From: Streptomyces sp. NRRL S-455
GTDB lineage: Bacteria; Actinomycetota; Actinomycetes; Streptomycetales; Streptomycetaceae
DNA: 64,000 nt
Reading direction: 5' to 3'
Assembly: GCF_000717875.1 (NCBI RefSeq)
Contig: NZ_JOCT01000001.1
Coordinates: 310,001 to 374,000 of the forward strand
A program made the translations under genes and the position numbers. This document shows positions 27,899-35,980 of this stretch, piece by piece; the first letter of the stretch is position 1, and each line of letters starts with the position of its first letter. Below the pieces are notes generated by a model, which made no database searches, was not told the DNA's origin, and saw nothing but the letters and a program-made list of their open reading frames with translations.

Positions 27899-30805
27899 TC
27901 ACGCCGCGTCGAGTCCGCATTCCGCCCAGATGACCTTGCCTTCCGGGAGGTAGCGCGTGCCCCAGCTCTGCGAGAGCTGCGCGACCAGGAACAGGCCGCG
28001 TCCACCCTCGTCGGTGCTGGCCGCCCGGCGCAGATGGGGGGCGGTGTTGCTGGTGTCGGAGACCTCGCATATCAGGGTGCGGCCGTACAGCAGCCGCACC
28101 CGGACCGGGCCGGCACCGTGCCGGATGGCGTTGGTCATCAGTTCGCTGAGGATGAGTTCGGCGGCGAAGGCCGTCTCGTCGAGCCCCCAGTCGGCCAGCC
28201 GCCGCATGGCGGAGGCCCGGACCTCGGCGACGACCGCCGGGTCGGCGGGCAGCTCCCAGGCGGCGATCCGGCCGGGGTCCATGGCGTGGACGCGGGCGAC
28301 GAGCAGGGCGATGTCGTCGTTCGGGTGCACGGGTGCCACGGTGTCCAGCACCGCCTGGCAGGTCTCCTCGGGTGCGCGCTCCGGGTGGGCCAGGGCCACG
28401 CGCAGCTGCTCCAGCACCACGTCGACATCGCGCTGCCGGTCCTCGATGAGCCCGTCGGTGTAGAGGACCAGCTGACTGCCCTCGGGCAGGTCGACCTCGG
28501 CCGCGTCGAAGGGCAGCCCACCGAGGCCGAGCGGGGGCCCGGCGGGCAGGTCGGGGTAGGACACGGTGCCGTCGGGGTGGACGAGCGCGGGCGGCGGGTG
28601 CCCGGCGCGGGCCATGAGGCATCGCTGCGCGGCCGGGTCGTAGATGGCGTACAGGCAGGTCGCGCCAATGACTCCGGCGCCCTTGCCGTCGGGGTCCTCC
28701 CGGTCCAGGCGCCCCACGAGGTTGTCCAGGTGGGTGAGGACCTCGTCCGGCGGAAAGTCGAGCTCGGCGAAGCTGCGTGAGGCGGTGCGCAGCCGGCCCA
28801 TGGTGGCGGCGGACAGCATGCCGTGGCCGACGACGTCGCCGACGAGCAGTCCGACACGGGCGCCGGAGAGGGGGATCACGTCGTACCAGTCCCCGCCCAC
28901 GTCGGACTCGGCCGGCAGGTAACGGTGGGCCACCTCGACGGCGTCCTGGTCGGGCAGTCCGTGCGGGAGGAGTCTGCGCTGGAGGGCCAGGACCATTCCG
29001 CGCTCGTGGGTGTAGCGCCGGGCGTTGTCGATGGACAGGGCGGCGCGCGTGGCGAGTTCCTGGGCGAGCGAACAGTCGTCGTCCCCGAAGGAGCTCCCGG
29101 ACCGGTAGAAGCTGGCGATACCCAGGACGACACCGCGGGCGACCAGCGGCACCGCGATGAGGGAGTGCACGTGGGACAGCAGGCGTCCGGTGTACTCGGG
29201 ATCCTGGGCGAGCCAGCCCGCGGCCGCGCCCAGGTCCGGTTCCAGCACCGGCTCCCCGCTGGTCAGACTGCGCAGCTGGGGTGTGGTCGGGCCGAAGTCG
29301 GTGCGCTTGCCTGGCGGGGTGAAGGGCAGGCCCTCGCGGACGCCGTGGACCACCGTACGGCGCAGGTCGGCGAGGGGGTCGGCGGACTCCTCACCGCGCA
29401 GGACGGCGTCCGGCAGGTCGATGGTGACGTAGTCGGCCAGGCGCGGGACCGCCGTCTCGGCCAGTTCCCCGGCGGTGCGGCGTACATCCAGGGTGGTGCC
29501 GATGCGGGCGCTGGCCTCGGACAGCAGTTCCAGTCGCCGTCGCGCGGCCAGGGCGTAGGCCCCGACGTGCGGTTCGCCCACCATCACGAGTCCCCGGGCC
29601 GGGAACGGTGATTCAGGGGGGCCGGCCGGGGCGTCCGCGCCGCCACCACCGGCCTCCGCGGCAGCCCGGTCACCGTCGGCCGTTCCCGTGCCGCCGGACA
29701 GCGCGGCAGCGCTGTCACCGTCGGACACCATCGCCGGGCTCGGGACGGCGGCCAACCGGCCGGTCGGCGTGGTGAGCCGTGGTCCGGCGGGCCGTGTGGC
29801 TGCCGCGAGCGCGGCGAGGTCCGGCAGCTCGTCCGCCTGCCGCGACAGGACGAGGTGCTCCCCCGCCGGGGTGCCGAGCAGCACGTCCCCCGCCGGGGAG
29901 CCGTGCAGCACGGCCTCGACGGCGAAGCCACGCACTCCGGAGGCACTCGTCATGGGGCGGCTCACCAGCGTCACGCGCCGGCCGTCGGGCAGGGCCACGT
30001 CGAGTGCGGCCCGCTGCGCGCGAGAGATCAGTTCGGCGGCCTTGTCCATCAGAATCGCCTGGTCACGGGGGCGAAACGCGTCGGCCAGCGCGTCCAGGGG
30101 GAGGCCGTGATACAGGCCGGACTCGGCCCCGGAGGCCAGGTACGTCCGCAGCAGGGCACGCTCGTGCGCGGAGCTCTGCCCCAGCAGCCGCCGCTCGATG
30201 CTCTCGGCGGCCCGGCGGATCGCCACCCCCAGGCCGGGTTGCTCGAAACTGCGCGGATAGCCGAAGCAGAGGACGCCCTCGATACGTCCGCTGAGCGGGT
30301 CGCGGACGGGCAGCGCGACGCAGGCGTTGCCCTGTGCGCGTTCCGCGAAGTGCTCGGCGCCGGAGACGCGGATGAGTTGCCGCTCCGCCAGGGCCAGTCC
30401 GATGCCGTTGGTGCCGGCGACCTGTTCGGCGAACACGAAGCCCGGGACGACCTGGATCGCCGGGAGGCTGCCGGTCATCGACGCATCGCCGAAACGGCGC
30501 AGCAGGACCGTGCCGTTCGCGTCGGCCAACGAGATGTTGACCTGGCTGCCGGAGAACGTGATCTGGAGCCGGTCGAGCACCGGCACGGCCGCGCGGACAA
30601 TACGGCCGCCCGGGTCGAAGTCGTCCGTGTGAGGCAGGTCGGACCGGTCCGGCGACAGGCCCAGGGAGCGGCAGCGCTGCCAGGAGTTCAGGATGGACGC
30701 GCGTACACCCTGGTCGACCGGCTCGCCCTGGAGGAACCGCTCACGCAGGCGAGCGGGCCCCGTCGCACGCCCCGCAGGCTTGGGTTCCTCGCCGGACCGA
30801 ACCAC
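27899..30805 (-). CDS. AcoR-like/GAF/SpoIIE phosphatase with HATPase domain
   Basis: A protein of about 968 residues. The N-terminal third resembles the sensory region of AcoR-type enhancer-binding proteins (RASILNSWQRC, then a GAF region with NGIGLAL). A disordered Ala/Gly-rich linker and a second GAF follow. The SpoIIE PP2C domain (GGDWYDV near two thirds) and an anti-sigma HATPase end (LILSELMTNAIRHG) complete it. It probably senses a ligand and adjusts an anti-sigma switch. The GTG at 30805 is chosen for its GCGAGG site; a frame opening to 30913 exists but includes a tandem repeat. It is 185 bp downstream of yjbQ on the same strand. Confidence 0.88.
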   Translation of the reverse strand: MVRSGEEPKPAGRATGPARLRERFLQGEPVDQGVRASILNSWQRCRSLGLSPDRSDLPHTDDFDPGGRIVRAAVPVLDRLQITFSGSQVNISLADANGTVLLRRFGDASMTGSLPAIQVVPGFVFAEQVAGTNGIGLALAERQLIRVSGAEHFAERAQGNACVALPVRDPLSGRIEGVLCFGYPRSFEQPGLGVAIRRAAESIERRLLGQSSAHERALLRTYLASGAESGLYHGLPLDALADAFRPRDQAILMDKAAELISRAQRAALDVALPDGRRVTLVSRPMTSASGVRGFAVEAVLHGSPAGDVLLGTPAGEHLVLSRQADELPDLAALAAATRPAGPRLTTPTGRLAAVPSPAMVSDGDSAAALSGGTGTADGDRAAAEAGGGGADAPAGPPESPFPARGLVMVGEPHVGAYALAARRRLELLSEASARIGTTLDVRRTAGELAETAVPRLADYVTIDLPDAVLRGEESADPLADLRRTVVHGVREGLPFTPPGKRTDFGPTTPQLRSLTSGEPVLEPDLGAAAGWLAQDPEYTGRLLSHVHSLIAVPLVARGVVLGIASFYRSGSSFGDDDCSLAQELATRAALSIDNARRYTHERGMVLALQRRLLPHGLPDQDAVEVAHRYLPAESDVGGDWYDVIPLSGARVGLLVGDVVGHGMLSAATMGRLRTASRSFAELDFPPDEVLTHLDNLVGRLDREDPDGKGAGVIGATCLYAIYDPAAQRCLMARAGHPPPALVHPDGTVSYPDLPAGPPLGLGGLPFDAAEVDLPEGSQLVLYTDGLIEDRQRDVDVVLEQLRVALAHPERAPEETCQAVLDTVAPVHPNDDIALLVARVHAMDPGRIAAWELPADPAVVAEVRASAMRRLADWGLDETAFAAELILSELMTNAIRHGAGPVRVRLLYGRTLICEVSDTSNTAPHLRRAASTDEGGRGLFLVAQLSQSWGTRYLPEGKVIWAECGLDAA

Positions 30806-30822
30806 TCTTCGCCTCGCTTGCC

Positions 30823-30858
30823 CCCGGGAATCATCCGCTGCCCGGGAATCATCCGCTG
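30823..30858. repeat. two exact 18-bp tandem repeats
   Basis: The unit CCCGGGAATCATCCGCTG occurs twice head to tail (30823-30840 and 30841-30858), with a partial third copy following. The pair lies just upstream of the probable start of the SpoIIE phosphatase gene. It is likely leader DNA rather than coding. Confidence 0.7.
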
Positions 30859-30989
30859 CCCCGGAAGAGCATCTGGCATTGTTGAGGATACGGGCATTAC
30901 GGGCATGCGTCACGGTACGCCCGGTCCGTTCGGGGTTCAGGGAGGACGACGGGCGGGGTCGGACCGCCCTCGCCCCCGGGCGGACCGCG

Positions 30990-31412
30990 TCACCCCAGGA
31001 AACTCAGCCGCACCTTCCGCTGCGGATTGTCCTTGTTCGTGTCCACCAGGCACACCGACTGCCACGTCCCGAGCTCCAGCCGGCCGCCCAGCACCGGCAG
31101 GGTCGCGTGGGGCGGGACGAGGGCCGGCAGGACGTGGTCGCGGCCGTGGCCGGGGCTGCCGTGCCGGTGCTGCCAGCGGTCGTCGGCGGGCAGCAGGGTG
31201 TGCAGCGCGGCCAGGAGGTCGTCGTCGCTGCCGGCGCCGGTCTCGAGAACGGCGATCCCGGCAGTGGCGTGCGGGACGAAGACGTTGAGCAGGCCGTCAC
31301 GGTCGGCGGCGGCCTCACGCAGGAAGGACTCGCAGTCGCGGGTGATGTCGACGACCTGCTCCGTGGAACCGGTGGTGACGTTCAGGACTCGGGTGGTGAA
31401 GACATCTGACAT
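30990..31412 (-). CDS. yjbQ: YjbQ family protein (UPF0047)
   Basis: A 140-residue cytosolic protein of the YjbQ/UPF0047 family, with the signature LNVFVPHATAGIAVLE near residues 42-57 and HGSPGH in the middle. The family has been named secondary thiamine-phosphate synthase because some members restore thiamin synthesis in mutants, but the physiological role is unsettled. The size is standard. It ends 185 bp ahead of the large SpoIIE gene on the same strand and is divergent from a flavin monooxygenase. Confidence 0.88.
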   Translation of the reverse strand: MSDVFTTRVLNVTTGSTEQVVDITRDCESFLREAAADRDGLLNVFVPHATAGIAVLETGAGSDDDLLAALHTLLPADDRWQHRHGSPGHGRDHVLPALVPPHATLPVLGGRLELGTWQSVCLVDTNKDNPQRKVRLSFLG

Positions 31413-31471
31413 GCCCCCATCGTGACGTACCCGCCGGGAAGATCCACGCCCCCGGCAGGGTTGGCAGAAGC

Positions 31472-32548
31472 GTGAACACCACGCGCGAGGTCGAGGCAGT
31501 CGTCATCGGCGCCGGTCAGGCGGGTCTGGCCGGCGCCTATCACCTGCGGCGGTCCGGGTTCGAGCCGGACCGCGACTTCGTGGTGCTGGACCACTCCCCC
31601 GGGCCGGGTGGCGCCTGGCAGTTCCGCTGGCCGTCGCTGACGTACGGCAAGGTGCACGGGATGCACGCGCTGCCGGGCATGGAGCTGACGGACGCGGATC
31701 CGGCGCGGTCGTCCGCGGAGGTGATCAGTGGCTACTTCGACCGGTACGAGCGGGCCTTCGACCTGCGGGTGCGGCGCCCCGTCGATGTGCGGGCCGTGCG
31801 CGAGGGGTCCGGCGGGCGGCTGCTGGTGGAGACCTCGCAGGGGGTGTGGGCGACGCGGGCGCTGATCAACGCGACCGGCACGTGGGACCGGCCGTTCTGG
31901 CCGCGCTATCCGGGCCAGGAGACCTTCCGGGGGCGGCAGCTGCACACCGCGCAGTACCCCGGGCCGGAGGAGTTCGCCGGGCAGCGGGTCGTCGTGGTGG
32001 GTGGCGGCGCCTCGGGCACGCAGCATCTGCTGGAGATCGCCCCGTACGCCGCGGCCACCACCTGGGTGACCCGGCGCCCGCCCGTCTTCCGCGAGGGGCC
32101 CTTCGACGAGAACGCGGGCCGGACGGCTGTGGCGCTCGTCGAGGAACGGGTGCGGCGGGGGCTGCCGCCGAGGAGTGTCGTCTCGGTCACCGGGCTGCCC
32201 CTCAACGACGCGGTCCGGCAGGGCATCGAGGAGGGGGTGCTCGACCGGCAGCCGATGTTCGGCCGCATCACGCCGACCGGCGTGGACTGGAACGACGGCC
32301 GGCACGTCGACGCGGACGTCATCCTGTGGGCCACCGGCTTCCGGGCCGCCATCGACCACCTCACCCCCCTGCGGCTGCGGGAGCCCGGCGGTGGCATCCG
32401 CATGGAGGGCACGCACGCGGCCGCCGACCCCCGGATCCACCTCGTCGGCTACGGGCCGTCGGCCAGCACCATCGGCGCCAACCGGGCCGGCCGCGCGGCC
32501 GTCCGGGACATCAGGCGCCTGCTGGCTCGGGAGCCGGCCGCGGCGTGA
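31472..32548 (+). CDS. flavin-containing monooxygenase-like protein
   Basis: A 358-residue FAD/NADP-dependent enzyme of the class B flavoprotein monooxygenase group. The N-terminal FAD motif is VVIGAGQAGLAGAYHL. A second Rossmann motif VVVVGGGASGTQH, near residue 172, binds NADPH. A late ATG motif (ILWATGF) closes the flavin site. It lacks the complete FxGxxxHxxx(Y/F) fingerprint of Baeyer-Villiger enzymes. The GTG at 31472 is about 60 bp from the divergent yjbQ. No partner suggests the substrate. Confidence 0.85.
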   Translation: MNTTREVEAVVIGAGQAGLAGAYHLRRSGFEPDRDFVVLDHSPGPGGAWQFRWPSLTYGKVHGMHALPGMELTDADPARSSAEVISGYFDRYERAFDLRVRRPVDVRAVREGSGGRLLVETSQGVWATRALINATGTWDRPFWPRYPGQETFRGRQLHTAQYPGPEEFAGQRVVVVGGGASGTQHLLEIAPYAAATTWVTRRPPVFREGPFDENAGRTAVALVEERVRRGLPPRSVVSVTGLPLNDAVRQGIEEGVLDRQPMFGRITPTGVDWNDGRHVDADVILWATGFRAAIDHLTPLRLREPGGGIRMEGTHAAADPRIHLVGYGPSASTIGANRAGRAAVRDIRRLLAREPAAA

Positions 32549-32642
32549 CGACGGGGGTGGGGGGCCTCGGCCGGCGTCCGCGGGCCGTCCCTAGCCGGGC
32601 GCGCTCACGCGCGAAGCCGCGTACCGTCACAGCCCCGCGCCC

Positions 32643-33485
32643 CTACGTGGCGGCGCCCGCTTTCTTCCGCAGCGCGTTGAACTCCGCGACATTGCGCTGG
32701 TGTTCGGCCTGGTCCGCGGTGAAGCGGGTGTCGCCCGGCCGCACGGTGACGAAGTACAGCCAGTCGCCGGGGGGCGGGTTGATCGCGGCACGCACGGCCT
32801 CCTCGCCCGGGTTGGCGATGGGTGTCGGCGGCAGGCCCATACGCTGGTACGTGTTGTAGGGGCTGTCGATCCGGGTGTCGCTCTCCGTGGTGCGGCGGGT
32901 GGAGCGGCCGAGGGCGTAATTGACGGTGGAGTCCATCTGGAGCGGCATGCCGCGTTCGAGGCGGTTGAAGACGACCCGGGCGACCTTGCCCATGTCGGCC
33001 CTGGTGGCCGCCTCCGCCTGGACGATGCTCGCGATGGTGACGGCCTGGTAGACGTTCATGGCGTTGCGCTGGGCCCCCGCGGCGACGGGAGCGCCGTTGA
33101 ACTTCTCGGTCGCGGTGTCGACCATCAGCGCCAGCAGCTTCTCCGGCGTGGTCTTCTCCGGAATCGGATAGGTCGCCGGGAAGAGGTAACCCTCCGGGTT
33201 GCCCTTGGCGTCGCCCGGCAGCTTCAGTGCCGCCTTCGCGAGCGACTTCTTCGTGCTGCCGGCGGGCAGCGCGAGGGCCTTGTCGACGGCGGCGTAGACC
33301 TGGCTCGCACGTCGGCCCTCCGGGATGACCAGGGTCGCGGGACGGCCGTCCCCCTTCTCGCGCCCCAGGATCAGCAGCGGCACCGCCACGGCGGTGCCGA
33401 CGACGACGGCTGCGGTCACGACCAGGGCGATACGGCCCCGACGAGTCAGTCGGATCGTGCTCCGTGGCGGAGTGTTCTTCTGCAT
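32643..33485 (-). CDS. MltG-type endolytic transglycosylase, short form
   Basis: A 280-residue membrane-anchored YceG/MltG-like protein with one N-terminal transmembrane helix (about 18-42). The YceG domain has the catalytic-site segment ASIVQAEA and NRLERGMPLQMDSTV. MltG cuts nascent peptidoglycan strands. Most Streptomyces MltG proteins known to me are much longer and sit by the aroE region, so this is probably an extra paralogue. The ATG at 33485 is 43 bp from the stop of the ABC exporter gene upstream on the same strand, so they may be co-transcribed. Confidence 0.85.
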   Translation of the reverse strand: MQKNTPPRSTIRLTRRGRIALVVTAAVVVGTAVAVPLLILGREKGDGRPATLVIPEGRRASQVYAAVDKALALPAGSTKKSLAKAALKLPGDAKGNPEGYLFPATYPIPEKTTPEKLLALMVDTATEKFNGAPVAAGAQRNAMNVYQAVTIASIVQAEAATRADMGKVARVVFNRLERGMPLQMDSTVNYALGRSTRRTTESDTRIDSPYNTYQRMGLPPTPIANPGEEAVRAAINPPPGDWLYFVTVRPGDTRFTADQAEHQRNVAEFNALRKKAGAAT

Positions 33486-33528
33486 GCGGGCACGGTAGCG
33501 CCCATATCGTCATAAACCTGGCATATTT

Positions 33529-35331
33529 TCATCTTGTCGGTTCCAGTTGGGCGTCCCGGCGTACGAGTGCCGCGTACCGGCCGTCCCGCTCCAGCAGTTC
33601 CTCGTGCGTACCGAGTTCGACCGCGCGCCCGGAGTCGAGGACCACGATCTGATCGGCGCCCCGGACGGTGGAGAGCCGGTGGGCGATGGTGAGGGTGGTG
33701 CGGTCGGCCGACAGGGCGTCGATCGCCTCCTGGACGGCGGCCTCGGTCCGGGTGTCCAGGGCGCTGGTGGCCTCGTCGAGGATGAGGACCGGCGGGTCGC
33801 GCAGAATGGTGCGGGCGATGGCCAGGCGCTGCTTCTCACCGCCGGAGAAGCGGTGGCCCCGCTCACCGACGACGGTGTCGTAGCCGTCCGGCAGGGACAC
33901 GATGTGGTCGTGGATCTGCGCCGCCCTGGCCGCCTGGTACAGCTCCTCGTCCGTGGCGTCGGGCTTGGCGAAGCGCAGGTTGTCGGCGACCGAGGCGTGG
34001 AAGAGGTACGTCTCCTGCGAGACGACGCCGACCGCTCGCGCCAGGGTGCCGAAGTCGAGGTCGCGGACGTCCACCCCGTCGAGCGTGACACGGCCGCCGG
34101 TCACGTCGTAGAGGCGGGGCACCAGGTAGCCGAGCGTGGACTTGCCGGCGCCGGTGGGTCCGACGACGGCGAGGCTGCCGCCGGCCGGGACGGTGAGGTC
34201 GATGCCGTCCAGGACGGGACCGCCCTGGTCGTCGTAGCCGAAGGAGACCTGCTCGAAGCGGACCTCGCCCCGGACGCGGTCGAGGCGGACCGGGTCCGGG
34301 GGTTCGGTGATGTCGACGGGCAGGTCGAGGTATTCGAAGATGCGCTGGAAGAGGGCGAGCGAGGTCTGGATCTGCACACCGGTCGACAGCAGACTCACGG
34401 CCGGGCGGAACAGGCCCTGCTGGAGCGAGACGAAGGCGACGATCGTGCCGATGGAGACCTCGGGGCCGCCCAGCTGGAGGGCCATGCCGGCGGTCCAGTA
34501 GATGACGGCGGGCAGGGCGGCCATCACGATGGTGATGACGGCCATGCGCCACCGGCCGGCCATGTTCGAGCGCACCTCGAGCCCGACGAGTTCCTCGGAC
34601 TCCTCGGCGAAGGACTTCGTCAGCGAGTCGGAGCGGCCCATGGTGCGGCCGAGCAGGATGCCGCTGACGGAGAGGGACTCGGTGACCGTGGCGGCCATGG
34701 CGGCCATCTGCTTCTGGCGCTGGGTGGTGATCTTCCGGCGTTCATTGCCGACGCGGCGGCTGATCCACACGAACACCGGCAGCAACAGCAGCGAGACGAC
34801 CGTCAGGCGCCAGTCGAGGGCGATCATCGCGACGATCGTGGCGACCACGCTGGTGAGGTTGGAGACCAGGGAGGTCGCGGTGGAGGTGACGGTGGCCTGC
34901 ATACCGCCGATGTCGTTGGCGATGCGGGACTGCACCTCGCCCGTGCGAGTGCGCGTGAAGAACGCGAGGGACATCCGCTGGAGCCGGCCGTAGACGGCGG
35001 TGCGCAGGTCGTGCATGACGCGCTGGCCGACGGTCGTGGAGATCAGGGTCTGCAGCACACCGAAGACGCTGGTGAGGACGGCGCTGAGGATCATGCCGAG
35101 GGCGAGCAGACTGAGCAGGCCGGTACGCCCCTGGGGAATCGCGACGTCGAGGATCTCCTTCAGCAGGAAGGGCGTGGCGACGGAGACCAGCGACGAGGCG
35201 CCGACGAGCAGGCCGACGATCGCGAGGCGGCCCCGGTAGGGGCGGAAGAGCCGGAGGATGCGGCGGACCTGCCGTGGCTGTTCCTTGGTGTCGGCGGGTG
35301 CCGTCCAGGCGGCTTCGTGATCGGGATGCAT
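33529..35331 (-). CDS. ABC exporter, fused permease and ATPase
   Basis: A 600-residue ABC exporter half-transporter, with six membrane helices (about 35-320) and an ATPase. The ATPase has Walker A GPTGAGKST, Q-loop VVSQETYLF, signature FSGGEKQRLA, Walker B LILDEATSALD and an intact H-loop AHRLST, so it can work as a homodimer. It is divergent from a MarR regulator 106 bp away, whose operator lies in the gap. It probably exports a toxic or self-made compound on MarR derepression. The ATG at 35331 follows GGAG. Confidence 0.93.
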   Translation of the reverse strand: MHPDHEAAWTAPADTKEQPRQVRRILRLFRPYRGRLAIVGLLVGASSLVSVATPFLLKEILDVAIPQGRTGLLSLLALGMILSAVLTSVFGVLQTLISTTVGQRVMHDLRTAVYGRLQRMSLAFFTRTRTGEVQSRIANDIGGMQATVTSTATSLVSNLTSVVATIVAMIALDWRLTVVSLLLLPVFVWISRRVGNERRKITTQRQKQMAAMAATVTESLSVSGILLGRTMGRSDSLTKSFAEESEELVGLEVRSNMAGRWRMAVITIVMAALPAVIYWTAGMALQLGGPEVSIGTIVAFVSLQQGLFRPAVSLLSTGVQIQTSLALFQRIFEYLDLPVDITEPPDPVRLDRVRGEVRFEQVSFGYDDQGGPVLDGIDLTVPAGGSLAVVGPTGAGKSTLGYLVPRLYDVTGGRVTLDGVDVRDLDFGTLARAVGVVSQETYLFHASVADNLRFAKPDATDEELYQAARAAQIHDHIVSLPDGYDTVVGERGHRFSGGEKQRLAIARTILRDPPVLILDEATSALDTRTEAAVQEAIDALSADRTTLTIAHRLSTVRGADQIVVLDSGRAVELGTHEELLERDGRYAALVRRDAQLEPTR

Positions 35332-35403
35332 GGGCTCCTTCGAGAGCGGGTACGGCGCCGCGGGTGCCGGCGCGGATCGGATCGTAGCTCATTGTTACCT
35401 ATA

Positions 35404-35433
35404 TTCACAATGAACAACATCCTGATATTGTTC
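35404..35433 (+). promoter_or_regulatory. leaderless MarR promoter with overlapping operator
   Basis: TTCACA (35404-35409) and TATTGT (35426-35431), 16 bp apart, place the start site at the ATG at 35438. No ribosome site precedes that ATG. A 22-bp palindrome (35412-35433, arms GAACAA and TTGTTC, 18 of 22 positions symmetric) covers the spacer and -10, a standard MarR operator position. A second IR, ATTGT-N11-ACAAT, lies at 35391-35411 on the exporter side. Confidence 0.7.
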
Positions 35434-35437
35434 CCGC

Positions 35438-35887
35438 ATGACCACCCCCGACCCCGACGGCCTGCTCGCCGAGCAGTTGCTGCGGCTCACCCGCCGGGTG
35501 CACCGCATCCAGAAGCGCCACCTGGAGCATCGCGACCTCGGCATCACGCCGGCCCAGTCCCGGCTGCTGCGCACCCTCGCGCACTGGGGCTCACCGCCGC
35601 GCATGGCCGATCTGGCCGAGCGCCTGGAGGTGGTGCCGCGGGCCGTCACGACGCTGGTCGACGGGCTGGAGGCGAGCGGCAAGGTGCGGCGGGTCCCGGA
35701 CCCGGCGAACCGGCGGGTGATCCGCATCGAGCTCACGGACGACGGCCGGGGCGCGCTGCGGGAGCTGCGTGCGGCGCGCAGGTCGGCCGCGGAGGAGATC
35801 CTGGCGCCGCTGACGGAGGATCAGCGTGCGGCGCTCGGGGGGCTGCTCGACACTCTGATCGACGGGGCACCGGTGCGGGGCTGCTGA
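35438..35887 (+). CDS. MarR-family regulator
   Basis: A 149-residue winged-helix regulator. Residues about 30-100 hold the MarR DNA-binding core (SPPRMADLAERLEVVPRAVTTLVDGLE), with the wing Arg-Val-x-Asp-Pro-Ala-Asn-Arg-Arg. It starts at ATG 35438 with no Shine-Dalgarno, fitting a leaderless mRNA. It is divergent from an ABC exporter and very likely represses both itself and the exporter through the palindromes in between. Cationic or phenolic drug ligands are typical of the family. Confidence 0.93.
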   Translation: MTTPDPDGLLAEQLLRLTRRVHRIQKRHLEHRDLGITPAQSRLLRTLAHWGSPPRMADLAERLEVVPRAVTTLVDGLEASGKVRRVPDPANRRVIRIELTDDGRGALRELRAARRSAAEEILAPLTEDQRAALGGLLDTLIDGAPVRGC

Positions 35888-35922
35888 GGGCCGGACGGCC
35901 GCCGACGACCCCGGCGCACGAA

Positions 35923-35969
35923 ACGGGCCGCGCCACCGCTGGTCCTGCTGAAGCGGTGGCGCGGCCCGT
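35923..35969. terminator. perfect 18-bp bidirectional terminator stem
   Basis: The arms 35923-35940 and 35952-35969 are exact complements with an 11-base loop, between the MarR stop and the dctA stop, which face each other. It can serve both genes. Confidence 0.75.
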
Positions 35970-35980
35970 CCGGCCTTCGG

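Noticed and set aside
30823..30858. CRISPR-like or mobile-element repeat
   Set aside because: Only two copies of 18 bp with no spacers, no cas genes and no transposase or terminal inverted repeats in the window.
30806..30913. N-terminal extension of the large SpoIIE protein up to 30913
   Set aside because: This part translates the 18-bp tandem repeat and has no ribosome site, while the GTG at 30805 has GCGAGG upstream.
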